Source of the DNA: Pholiota molesta
Taxonomy: Eukaryota; Basidiomycota; Agaricomycetes; Agaricales; Strophariaceae
Assembly (NCBI GenBank): GCA_014925825.1
Contig: JACGCK010000001.1
Coordinates: forward strand, 992,001-1,056,000
Reading direction: 5' to 3'
Length of the DNA stretch: 64,000 bases
Shown here: positions 47,401 through 59,613 of the stretch, in pieces
Position numbering within the stretch: the stretch's first letter is position 1
Layout of the letters: every line of letters begins with the position of its first letter
Notes under the pieces: model-generated
What the model was told of the DNA's origin: nothing
The model's input: the letters and a program-made list of their open reading frames with translations, nothing else
Databases searched by the model: none
Program-made: the position numbers and the translations under genes

Positions 47401-50400
47401 TCTTCCTCTTCGACTCTTTCCAATTCCAGGCGAACACGAGTCGCTTCCTCAGCGGCAAGGCGTTCATTTATCTCCTGTATCCGACGCGCCTCGGCAGCCT
47501 GGAGCTCCTCTTGATATTTGCGTTCCATGTTGAGTGCCTGCTCAACTTCAGATCGAAGAGTTGTAGCTTCCTCTGTCCATTTTTTAAGTCGAGCGTCTGC
47601 ATCACCGATAGCATCATTTCTGGTTTTGTAGAGGTCTTCCCAGACAGAATTTCCCAACGCCTTTGATTTTTCATCCATAGGCCGCAGCAACCCTCGTATT
47701 GGAGGAATTGAGTCAATAATTTTCACATGAGCCAATTGCATCGTTCCTAACGAATTCAACGTTTCTTCAAGTTGATGAATAGCGGCTTCGTTCTCTCGAG
47801 GTATGTTTGAAAACGAATTCCTTTGCTTGAGAAGTGATAATGTGATTCCGTCGATATCTGCAACCACACCAACGAGAGCCGAATCGATTGATTTGGCCAC
47901 TATAGCCATCTCGTAGTGCGATTTCAATTGTACCAGAGTTTCAAGGTTGCCGTTGATCCTTAAGGAATAAGAGTTAGAGTCGGCGCGCACTGTACGATCG
48001 AGAGATGCGACATCAAAAGGAATCGCGGGTGTTTCGTCAAGCGAATGAATATTAAAATCACTGGAAGGGGTTGGTGATTTCATACTGGCGGTATCTGATG
48101 CAGAATATCGAGCTACGAAAGGAACGTGGTTTGACAGACTGTCAACAAATGCGGTGACCTCTTGTTGTATAGGTTCAAGGTCAAGCAAGTCAACATCCTG
48201 GGCGTCATAACCATGTGGACTCAACGTTGAGAGCCTCTCTTGCGTCTTTGGATCCAAAACACTTTCAGTCAGATCCGTGACTCGGATTTTTTTGTCTTCG
48301 ATCCGTGTCATAATTCCATGGTATTTATCGCGAACGGTATTCATGGCAGAGGATTGCCCTCGGATTGCAACAAGCAGTGATAATAGCTGATGACCGGCCT
48401 CCGATGAGCGTTTCAAGATTGCAACTTTACCCATCAAATATGCCAGTAAATTCGGCTCTAGCGTGACGGATAGCGCATCCAGTGGATCGTTGATTTCCGC
48501 CGTTATTGTATTGGTGATTTGTGCAAGTCGTTGCTCGAAGTCCTCATTGATTGATTGGGATGGGGGTAAGTCCGCTGTTGGGCTTTCTGGAGTAGGAGGC
48601 GCATCCATGCCGCCAAATTGCTGCCGCCATCGATCTCGGTCCATTACTTCTGTCATTTGAATTTTCGCGGATCTCAGTAACGCCAACTTGGAATCGATAT
48701 TGGAGGATATCCTTCTGCAATCACGCAACCGGATTAATTGCCCCGACATAGACTCACGTAGAGCTATAGCTTCGTCCCGCAGTGAAGTAAGCCTTCGCGC
48801 ACTAGTGACCGCGTTTTCTTTGAATTCCTGTTCGACGCAAGGAGAATCTAGTGCAAGAAGAGCTGAGGGGATTTCGCGTAAATGATCATCGGCACTGTGA
48901 ATACTTTGTGTAGTATCTTCCAATAGAGATGGGAGGAACGCGATGAATACAGAATGACTGGTAGGGATGAGGCATCGTTCTGACGTAAAGTCAGGGGGAC
49001 TTCCATCTCCATCTTCACTGGGCACGCCTTCTTTCAACTTTCGGATAGCGGTAGAAAGTTTCACAGAGAGTTCGGAGCTCGTTTGGAGCAATATTTCAAC
49101 TCGCCTCACCGCCTCATACAAGTCCTTGTATTCTTTAGCAGCGACATTGACCATACGAGCAAGTTTGTTCGCAGCAGCGATATCCGCAGAAAGGAATTTG
49201 ACCAAATTTTCGTTGGTCGCCTTTTGGTCAGGAAAGAGAAAGTGTTCAGGGCGCGGAAATGGGTTGCTTGGCGATGAAGGATCTCCTCGTATTGCCAAAC
49301 GTTTGAAGATGGTATCGGCTCGCGAGAGGAATGCAGTGCTCTGACGAGCTGTTGGATGTTGAAGCTTCGAAATCTCGATCTCTTCAAGGAGGTTGGCAGC
49401 AGTAAGGTGATCTTTCTTAGTCTCTACGTAGATGTCGTCGGCCCTAAGGTAATAATGTTAATACAGGGAAAAACGAATGAAAATATCAAGCATACTTTCT
49501 CCATTGCATGACTAAATTGATTGTAAACTTGCTGACGTTCTCCATCTCGTTGATGCATTTTTCCTCCAGTCGATCTTGCTCGTCAAGTAGCTCATCAGGT
49601 ACGGGTTTTCGACTATGATCAATCAACCTATCCAAGGCCTTCCCAGCAGCCGCAACTTTCCCGTGTCTGAGGCTGGTAACTCTACCGGAGAACTGGGCTG
49701 CATCTCGAGATAGTAATTCAGCGAGTTTGAAGCGAGCGCTTCTTGAAAACGCGGGAGAATTTATGATATTATCTGACGCTGAAGCTTGCGAAGCGATGGA
49801 TCCACGGCGAGTCGGACCAATGGAATCTTCAACGATTGTGGATGATTCATAGATCGAGAAATTCCAACAAGCGCGAGTGGCGCAAAAGGAACGCAGGTCT
49901 TCGATGATCTGCCGCTGCTCTTTCCATGCAGCTTGTCGGTTTTCTTCCCATTGAAGTCTGATACCCATCATCTCCAAGTTTTCTGAGCGATCGCGAAGGA
50001 GGTGTAGAAGTTTGTCAAGTGCGTAAATTGTTGTCAAAGTAAGCTCAATTACGTCGGTATCTTCAGCTGATAGGTTTCTCTGTGTTGCGGCTAAGAGGTA
50101 TTGTAAGGGAGAGGAACGGATGAAATAACAGATATCTACGCACCTTTTGTTAGCTGCCTGAGCTTTGTCAATTCTCCCGTATCAAATATTTCTGTTTCCT
50201 TCTCAATTGCATCGTGTTCGGTCATCCATTGCTGCAATTCCACTCGTGTAGGTAGCCCTGGTACTTCCTCCGCTGACGACCGGAGCGCTTCCAAGCCAAC
50301 AAATACCTCAATGGGAGGTAGTGCTTCTAGAAACTGAAAAAAAAAGTTATAGAATAGTAAAAGAATATGCGCCAACAGATGGTGAGCAACTCACTTTGAT

Positions 50401-50610
50401 TTTTTCCTCGATCCATGCTTTCCTCTCACTGAAAGTCTGCAACTCGATGACCTCATGCGATTCTAATGCTTGCTCCTCGCCTGGAGATAAGTTACTAGAC
50501 GCAATATACGCGGCGTCTTCTGGGTCCCTTTCAGCACCGACGCGTGGATTAGCGGGAATATTAACGGAATCTTGAGTCCCTTCGTTCAACCGGGTAACTG
50601 GATCTGCCAT
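44494..50610 (-). CDS. Giant coiled-coil protein with C-terminal GAR (Gas2-related) domain
   Basis: About 1,900 residues read from MADPVTRLNEGTQDSV at 50610 to SNTPARTSVWRP at 44494. The N-terminal third is helical and spectrin-like (for example LDKLLHLLRDRSENLEMMGI and WEDLYKTRNDAIGDADARLK). A long Glu/Arg/Lys/Ala coiled coil lies at 46600-47550. After the GC-AG intron at 46531-46477 comes another helical region, then a Ser/Thr/Pro linker, then the GAR domain: VGDVVNQLEVGINIEGITE, KYWIGNQDPKLCFCRILR, TVMVRVGGGWTELS. GAR domains bind microtubules in Gas2 and spectraplakins, so a cortical or spindle microtubule linker is inferred. A KAR9-like role is possible. One base is missing near 45145, just before the GAR domain. 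Confidence 0.78.
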
Positions 50611-51281
50611 TGTCCAAGATATTGAGCAAAACGTTGAACGCGTCTGTGGGGAAGTATTGAAAAGCTTAAGATGATAGAGCCATGCACAGCATAGGACGGA
50701 GGGAGATAATCGCGAGTAGAAGAAGTCAGTCGTGCATCTAGCAATGAGGCAAGGTCTTTAACTGGCGTCAGTCAAGTAAACGAGAAGTACGTGAGAAAAC
50801 AAATCCCTGCCTTCCATCATTCGAACAGCGCCGGCATCAGTAACGACTTTGAGGCCACGACCAAGCCTCATGTATATAACCTCCTGGTTGCATCATGGCC
50901 AGGCTCAGTGCGAACTTAGTGCAAGAAAGACACGCTCACACACACAAAATTGACATAAATGTTCTACAAATATTTAAATTGACTTCAAATACTTAAAGTA
51001 GTAGTAAGTTAGGGGCTTTCAGATGCATGTTCATCCTTTACCACAAACAACGACCAATTAAGCTGTTAGCCTGTTTTCTTCGCAAACGCACAAAATAATC
51101 AAACCTCATTTTTGGTAGACCGTCGCGACAAGGTTTGCAAGTGTAGTCGAAGCGCCAGTACTTAACCTGAGTTTTTCGATTCCGCGTTGGTCCTTATTCT
51201 GGTCCGACGATTCCAGTCCCAACCGCGTTTCGATCTCCTGCTAGTCTCGGTGCCAGCCACTCTTAATGGTTCGAATTTGAA
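50611..51281. other. intergenic: promoter of the GAR-domain gene
   Basis: This 671 bp region lies upstream of the GAR gene and downstream of the small membrane-protein gene. It is A/T-rich at 50940-51000. Its left part is presumed promoter. The arm of an inverted repeat at 51242-51258 lies at its right edge. Confidence 0.45.
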
Positions 51282-51336
51282 TCACTGCGTCCCATACGAA
51301 TTGGGACGGTTAAGAGAGAGGCTGGCACTGAGACTA
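51242..51336. repeat. imperfect inverted repeat spanning a stop codon
   Basis: TAGTCTCGGTGCCAGCC at 51242-51258 pairs with 51320-51336 with one mismatch, and the arms continue inward with TCTTAA/TTAAGA. The right arm is inside the last exon of the neighbouring minus-strand gene and the left arm lies beyond its stop at 51282. Confidence 0.6.
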
Positions 51337-51970
51337 ATCTCCTGCAAGAAAGCAGCAACGTCTGCCAACGATCTTACAAGAGGGTATAAAGTAGCCATTT
51401 GGAAGCTGGAAGACAATTTATCAGTTTTGCGCATCTCCCTATCTCTGGGACTCAAAAAACGTAGAGTAATAGTACCGTGAGTGCTGTGCGTCATTGAGGA
51501 GTTCTCTAACTTCTCTTAGCTCCTTTTGTATTTCCTGATTCGTGGCAATGCGATCAGCTTCTTGACGATTGAATATTGACTACTGGTCGCGCCGGGTATC
51601 TGATCCTTTCAAAGTTTTATGAATGCCGACTTGTAGAAGGGTCAGAAGTCGTCGATCTTTGATTGGATAAAGCGACGTTAAATAAGATCTTTCTTCAGGC
51701 ACCTGATATCTTGATTCTTTATTGAGGAGCTGTACTTTACGTTGAAGAGCGACAATGTGCCTTTTCGCGAGGAAGTATGGGATGATCGCAATAGGTAAAA
51801 GCAGTGTGGATATGAATGGAGCATGGTCGATTGCGGGATAGGAGCGTAACGCACGTTGGGTTCAACGGGTTGGGAGGGCTGTGGCTTATCTTCAAATCTC
51901 GAAGATGTTGGATACTCGCTGGATATTCGGTAGTTGTGACAGGAAATCCCGACGTTCCTTTCATGTCCAT
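51282..51970 (-). CDS. small membrane/coiled-coil protein, disrupted
   Basis: Starting at MDMKGTSGFPVTTTEYP (51970), the coding pattern can be followed through FEDKPQPSQPVEPNVRYAP, then a membrane helix (APFISTLLLPIAIIPYFLA), a basic helix (KRHIVALQRKVQLLNKES) and an amphipathic coil (TNQEIQKELREVRELLNDAQ). A 70 bp intron with good branch and acceptor joins HSR to FQMATLYPLVRSL, ending at 51282. Frame breaks occur near 51836 and 51898, each needing one base. An in-frame TAG lies at 51580-51582, between RRDQ and SIFNRQEADR. The phase-consistent intron downstream of the TAG argues that it is an error or a recent mutation. I recognise no family. Confidence 0.45.
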
Positions 51971-52397
51971 GGGACAAATGGAATGGTTCAGGGAAGAATG
52001 GAAATGATGGAATGAATAGCCTACTTGTCCTGTTATCAATCTTAGTGGCAGGAAATGCCACTTGTCATGTGCTACCAAAGATGAAACAAGTTATTAATAT
52101 TGGCAATCGCTTTCGATCCATAGGATCTACAAAATTCGTAATTGCGAAAGGATCCTTGTAGGTAAAGGGTATCAACAGCTTGAAACGAGGAAAGGGTTAT
52201 ATAAGGTATTAGGATATCATAAAAAATGGTATTTACGTACATCTACCACACTAGAATTATGGCTTACAGAAAAGCAGAAGGCGATACGAAGGAGTGAAAG
52301 TTGGAAACAAGCAAGGCTACATACGATGAAAGCTGAAAGATAGCAATGGTATAAAGACAAAGACCCAAAATATATAAATACAACAACGATGGACGAC
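51971..52397. other. intergenic region
   Basis: These 427 bp are upstream of the small membrane-protein gene and downstream of the GW-repeat gene. They are A-rich with no gene. Confidence 0.45.
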
Positions 52398-55300
52398 TCA
52401 GCTGAGGAAGAATTTCCACCACTTTCGTTTCTTCTGTGTTTTCTGCGCATCCTTGGATGTAGACTTCGACTTTGCACCCGTCTTGGCTGGTATAGCCTTG
52501 AGAGATTTGCGTAGTTGGCCAGGTTTCTGAGGTGTTTTAGGTTTTACCTTCGGCAGCCTGTAAAGATGGTAAATTCTAAATGACCCATAAAATTGTAGCG
52601 AATAGAGGAGACTTACTCATCGACCATCACAACATAGTCCTTTTCTGATCTTAGATTCCTCACGACAGCATTAATTTCAGCTTGATATTTGAGTCTTGCA
52701 CTATCCGGAACGTTGATTTTACGCCTCCATATCGCTACGCTATTTCCTGATTGTGAGGGTAGATAAACAAAAACAGTGACTAGACGTGCGGGATCATAGA
52801 ATGCGGTTGATTCTTGCAACGTTTTATCCATAGTGCCTTGCAGTTGGTTAAACGTGAGCCAGTCGAATGCAGGTTCGTTAGGATGTTGATGCATTCTGAA
52901 AACAGCGTTTACGAAGAGAGCACCCCGTTCGCGAGTCTCAAGAAATTTTATCAACTGTTCATGCAGAAAATCATCAACATTCAACCAGACAGAAAAAGGA
53001 GAAAGCATCGAAACGTACACCAAATGTAGCCAAATTGAACGACATCTTCTGGACCCAAGCCAGCATATTGGCGACACGTTCATCCTTGTTCGCAGGGAAC
53101 ATCCAATGTATCCTCTCCCGTGCAAAACGGGAATTACCGAAAAAAGCATTAGAGACAAAAGCAAACGCCGCGCCTCTCGATTCGACAAAGCGTACATTGG
53201 ATGTGAGGTTGAGGGGCGTCGTCGCAATCCCTTGTTGTTGTTGCGCCTGCACCAATGTTTTCGACGGAACACTACGCGGACTCCCGCCCCACAGATCTGA
53301 CGCTTTGGGTGAGAAATGAACACGACGGTTTGGGTCGTACTCATCGTCGCTTGAATCTACAGAGCCCCAACCATTGTCGGCGTCATATGCCTCCCATACG
53401 TCTCTGTTTTCCTGTGGTTTCGCCTTCGGATGAAGTTTTGCACCCTGAGTCGCCGCCAATTGCGCCTGAAGTTGAGCAGCTTGCCAGCTTGCATCTGCGC
53501 AGCTTGGTGTTGCGCGGTTGTCATGTTTCCATTTTTTTGATTTTGACCCATGGCACCCAGGACCATCGCCAATTGTGCCTGTGTCTGGGCAGCTTGTTGC
53601 TGTGTAGTCAGAAGTTGCGCGGCCGACATTCCACTTTTCTGGCCTTGAGCGATAGCACTCTGGAGCGCTGCCAAATGGGCCTGAAGTTGAGTGGCATTCT
53701 GTTGCATAGCTTGGAGTTGCGCCGTCGTCGCATTCGAAGGACCTTTCTGATTTTGACCCTGAGACAGCATCGAGTTTAAAATTTGTGCCTTCTGCTGTTC
53801 AGAAACTTGGGCTCTGGAGGCAGCGGTTTCCTTGGATTGCGGTCCAGCGCCCCATTCCGAATTAGATTGCGCGCGTCCTCCGGCACCCCATTCACCGCCT
53901 GCCCCCCAACCAGTGTCAGTGGGTTTCCCCCAGCCATCATCGGCTGGTTTCCCACTAGCATCAGCAGTATTCCCCCAGCCTCCGTCAGCTGTCTTGGACC
54001 ACCCACCGTCGGCTGTTTTCCCCCAACCCGAGTCTTGTTGTTGACCCCAATCATTGTCTTCCTGAACCCAACCACTGTCGGATGGAGCGTGTCCGCGACC
54101 GTGTCCTTGACCTTGACCTCCTTGACCTTGACCTCCTCGGCCTTGGCCACTCCAATCGTCGTTGGATTGACCCCATGTGCCTCCTTCCCCTTGATCCCAG
54201 CCGCCTTGCTGACCCCACCCATCTGCCTGACCACCCCCCCATCCATCGTCAGGATGCTTAGTACCACCACGACCTCGCCCACGATCCGATTTGCCTCCGC
54301 CTCGGCCTTTTTGTCGGTGTTGCTGTTGTTGTTGCTGTTGGCCCCATCCGCCAGTTTGTTGACCCCAATTATCCCCTCCGCTTTGGCCCCAACCATCGCC
54401 TCCATGTTGCCCCCATGCATCCGCAGTCTCCTCAGTTTCGGTTTCTGAGGGTTCCTCTTGGTCCCATCCGTCTTTCCCCCAACCCTGCCAACTTTGACTC
54501 TGTCCTGGTTGGGGCCGTTGCTGGTGTGTTGGATGGCCGGGATGCGAATGGTGCTTCGAATGTTGGGGCCGCTGATGACCTTGGTGGGCCTGCGGGTGTT
54601 GCTGGTGCTGCTGGTGCTGATGTTGTTGGCCACGCTGCGGTATTTGTTGATTCCACGCATTTTCATTTTCTTGGCCCCAGTGTACATTTGCACTTTTCGT
54701 CTGGCGATGTTTATTGCTCCAAGTGTTTCCTCCAGTCATAGTCCAACTGGCATCGGGTGGGATAGCGGCTGCTGGTCTTCCGTTGGGCACAACTGGCTTG
54801 GGATATGTCCAGGCTGTCTTCCCGGGAGGTGCTGTGGCGGTCGGTTGGGGTGGTTTAGAAGTACCATGGCCTTGGGCTCTTAGCCGATTTGAAGTTGATT
54901 CTAGAAGCGCTGCAGCTGCCGAAGCCGAGGACATTGGAGCACCCGGTGCGTGATTCGAATGGTCCTTGAGGGGTTCGTAGCGCATTGCAGGCGAAACGCC
55001 GATGGAATTCGTGTTCGTGTTCGTGGGATAGACGTTAAGACGTCCCCGACTCTCTTCTAGTTTTCTTGCTGCTTCACTGGCGGAGCTTAGCTTCTGACCA
55101 ACGAGACTCTGCGCGTGAGCCCTGGAGGCTGCTTCGGTGAGAGAGATAGTTGGGTGAGGGGCAGGCGAGCCCATTGCAGACGGGGCTGCGGTGGCTGTCA
55201 AAGTCTGGCTCTGCTGCCCTTCCGCATAGGGATGGGCGGGTAAGTCTTCGTGGCCGCTCCAAGATCCAGAATCATAATCATCCCGAGATTGTTGACTTTC

Positions 55301-55740
55301 TCCAATGTCAGATAACGGTCGCCTAATCTGGCTAGATTGACCTCCAGGTGATGAATGCTCGGGGATGGTTGGCAAGATACCGTGACTCTGAGGCGGTGGG
55401 GGTTGTAATAGACTTTCTGGGTGGTCACCCCAGGCTTCTTCAGATTCGTGTCTTGTTCCCCAAGTGTCTCCGGCGGCTTGGGCTTCTTGCGTGCCCCAAC
55501 CACCGGAATCTGTTCCCCATGCAGCCGCTTGGCGTTCCATAGGAGGATCAGGTCTGAAGTCGATCTCTAGATTAAGATCATAGATATCAGGTATGAGATT
55601 GCAACAGAATAAGAAGGAAACGCACCTGTGACCGCAGCGCTCATGACGGTGGGCTCTGGCGCCGGTGCTGTGTTTGAACCAACATTTTTCCCCGCTGATA
55701 TTTCGTCTGTTTTCTGCTTCCCTTTTGTTTTCTTTGCCAT
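52398..55740 (-). CDS. GW/WG-repeat protein with conserved C-terminal domain
   Basis: About 1,000 residues. Exon 1 (from 55740) encodes MAKKTKGKQKTDEISAGKNV. The large exon begins EIDFRPDPPMERQAAAWGTD and holds well over twenty Trp-Gly or Gly-Trp pairs in a Gln/Gly/Ser/Asp-rich background. These include a near-tandem block of DGGWGKTA-like units near 53900-54060 and His/Gln runs near 54550-54640. The C-terminal globular domain reads SNVRFVESRGAAFAFVSNAF, RIHWMFPANKDERVANML, FLETRERGALFVNAVF and SVAIWRRKINVPDSARL. I believe databases label this region CcmS-related. It ends in a basic KKRKWWKFFLS. One base is missing near 53483, where the repeat part meets the C-terminal domain. The function is unknown; GW repeats can bind Argonaute. 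Confidence 0.82.
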
Positions 55741-56391
55741 TGAACCTCCCAGGGACAGAATACGTGGGCTGCTCTTCGAATTTACGTGAGGTGAGTCGTG
55801 GTGAATTACGGTTCGGGGTCGACGACCCTTCGTCGACGATCGTAAACTAGATGATTTCGGAGGAGCCGGAACGGATTATATTTTCACTGATAAGATCGGC
55901 TTGAACTGGAAGAGAAAAGGACTGGGAGGCGGATTGTGCGGATGAGCCAGCTGCACGAGGCACACATCGCCAACTATCTGCAGTGCAGAAGAGGCGTTTC
56001 GATGCAGTGTCACGCCTACATGCGTCACGCCGGCCATATAAGTCACGAGGTTTTCCCAATTGGGCTGCATGTGTTTCTCTCCTCCAATGTTTATCTCAAT
56101 GAAACCCTCATCTGGCAGCTCTGGAAATCTCTGGAACTATACTTCATACAGGAGGCTTGCGAGAACTACTTATGCATCATCAAGGTGGACGCAACCTGGC
56201 AACGCTTGGCTCCGCAAAAGGGGCACCGTGTTGATCCACCAAATCACTATCAGGGTTTGATGGCTGTGCTCGCCAACAGATAAATAGCGCCAATGCAGGC
56301 GGTGATGCTCTTTAGACTGGACTCTCACCCCGCTGCCCACATTTAGCATCGTCCGTGACGAAAGACTCAGGTTAAGTCTTTTTGCTACACA
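55741..56391. promoter_or_regulatory. divergent promoter region
   Basis: These 651 bp separate the starts of the GW-repeat gene and the membrane-protein gene. A 115-codon plus-strand ORF (55936-56283) lacks domain, signal or codon character, so I leave it uncalled. Confidence 0.4.
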
Positions 56392-57577
56392 ATGGCCATT
56401 CAATTCTGGAGCTGGATCTTCATCATTCAAATTATGCTGGTTCGACCTGGCTATGCCAAAGTCGGTCACAACTATGAAGTTCTCGCCCGAAGAGCCTTGG
56501 GCAAAGTCTTTTCGTGCGTACCACATAATATCCCTCGTTACTTTATTGATGTTCTTAACTATAACTTCTCCTAGTCGTGATCTCACTGAAGCAGAAGTCA
56601 CCACGAGAAATACTTTCACGGCGCTTGCAGTCACTGCCAGCGTGTTGTTAGTCGTCGGTCTTGTCGGTCTCTTCCTCGTCATCTGGAGGTCGAAGAGGCA
56701 GACCAAAGTTCCTGAGCCCGAATCAGGAATTGCAGATGTCAAAGTTGCTGATGGAAGGCCATCCTGGTGGATGGTCGAGGGCAAGAACGAGAAGATGGAC
56801 TGGTGGAGGCTGAGTCACAGATTGGAATCCACGGAAGCGCCTGCTATCGACACCAGCAAACCTGTCGAAGGCGGTCGCATTGCGCGCTTGAAAGCTGCCC
56901 TCCAGCGGCGGTCTGGAAATGTGCAAGGACCAATCATTCCGATGTATCGCAGCACAACCCCGAGCCCTACAGACACTCTCGGCCTCCCAATTCAAACCAA
57001 CCCCAACATTGAGCCGAGATACCCCGAAAGTCTTGAGCGCGGGTACCAAGCGCCTATCTACCCCGTCCAATCGCCACCTCAGATTCCACTTCTCTACGTT
57101 GGCGACAAGCCTCTGAAGCGAAGCCCTACTTCGCCTCCCCGCGCGATAGTCACCAATGGTCAACGTGCAACGCTTTCCCGGTCTGGAGCTCGTGCCGGTG
57201 TACCAAGATCTCCTGCTGTCCGACGGAGGGATTTGTTGCACAGACATTCCTTCCGAAACCCCTTCCTTCCCTTGAAGACTCCGGACGCCACTACCACTCT
57301 GAAGATCTCAGCGCCAACTCCACTCGCTTACATTGACACCACGAATCCCAAGCTCACTTATGCTCCCAGCCTTATGCGACCTCGTGCAGCTCCCCTACCG
57401 CCAAGCGGCCCACGAGGCTCGTACAGGCCACCTGTTCCACCCAAGCTTCGCAAGCCAACACCGCTCAACCTGCTCAACCCGCAAGATAACCGCCAGCCAT
57501 TGTCTGCAGCTAGAGTTCGCATTGGACTTCCTGCCTCACCACGACCCGAATTCCGTAGCACAAACAGCGCGATTTAA
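56392..57577 (+). CDS. single-pass type I membrane protein with Pro-rich cytosolic tail
   Basis: Exon 1 encodes a signal peptide (MAIQFWSWIFIIQIMLVRPG, cleavage likely after GYA) and a short lumenal segment. After an intron at about 56514-56574 the protein continues RDLTEAEVTTRNTFTAL. A strong membrane helix follows (VTASVLLVVGLVGLFLVIW) and a stop-transfer RSKRQTK. The remaining 280 residues are Pro/Arg/Ser-rich and disordered, with PPxP-type motifs (for example YRPPVPPKLRKPTPLN) that could bind SH3 domains. It ends STNSAI at 57577; about 370 residues, frame intact. I know no named family. The topology recalls fungal cell-surface sensors with a minimal ectodomain. Confidence 0.7.
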
Positions 57578-57755
57578 GGGTTCTTCACCTCGAGCTTATT
57601 TTATATTTGTACGGCCAATAACATAACCATATTGCAACGTTCAAATCATTCATGAGTAAATTTTGGTTGAGAACATCAAGCAAGCAAGAATAGTTCTAAA
57701 GGCTAGTGTGTAAGATATCCATGGTGATTCATGTTATAATCCTAAGTAATGTGAT

Positions 57756-59401
<1,646 letters not shown>

Positions 59402-59474
59402 GGTTGAGAATTGTTTCCTATGAACTATAGTTGTCCAATGGCAATAGTTGTCTGGAAAATATCGAGAAAATGAT

Positions 59475-59486
59475 GTCACATGATCA
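59475..59486. promoter_or_regulatory. GTCACATGATCA element in the LYS12/CDT2 promoter
   Basis: This 12 bp sequence is identical to one 128-139 bp upstream of UBA1 (27764-27775), and here it lies 128-139 bp upstream of CDT2. The core CACATGA resembles bHLH (Cbf1- or Ino2/4-type) sites. Confidence 0.35.
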
Positions 59487-59613
59487 TCTCGGCCGAAGAC
59501 GCGTCAATCACGAGCGCGCAACACAACTGTTGTGGCTTGTTGTGAAGACGCGTCGCGTAATAAACGGAGCGCGCGTCATTTCAAATTCCTCTCTAACACA
59601 CACCAGCGACGCA

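Noticed and set aside
51270..51340. Possible tRNA-like GGTTCGAATTTGAATC near an inverted repeat
   Set aside because: No acceptor or anticodon arms fit a cloverleaf, and the right arm is protein-coding.
53776..54693. Long alternative frames on both strands through the GW-repeat exon
   Set aside because: Repetitive codons keep several frames open. The minus frame giving the Trp-Gly repeats joins exon 1 and the C-terminal domain in phase.
55936..56283. 115-codon plus-strand ORF
   Set aside because: Lies in a divergent promoter; no features beyond being open.
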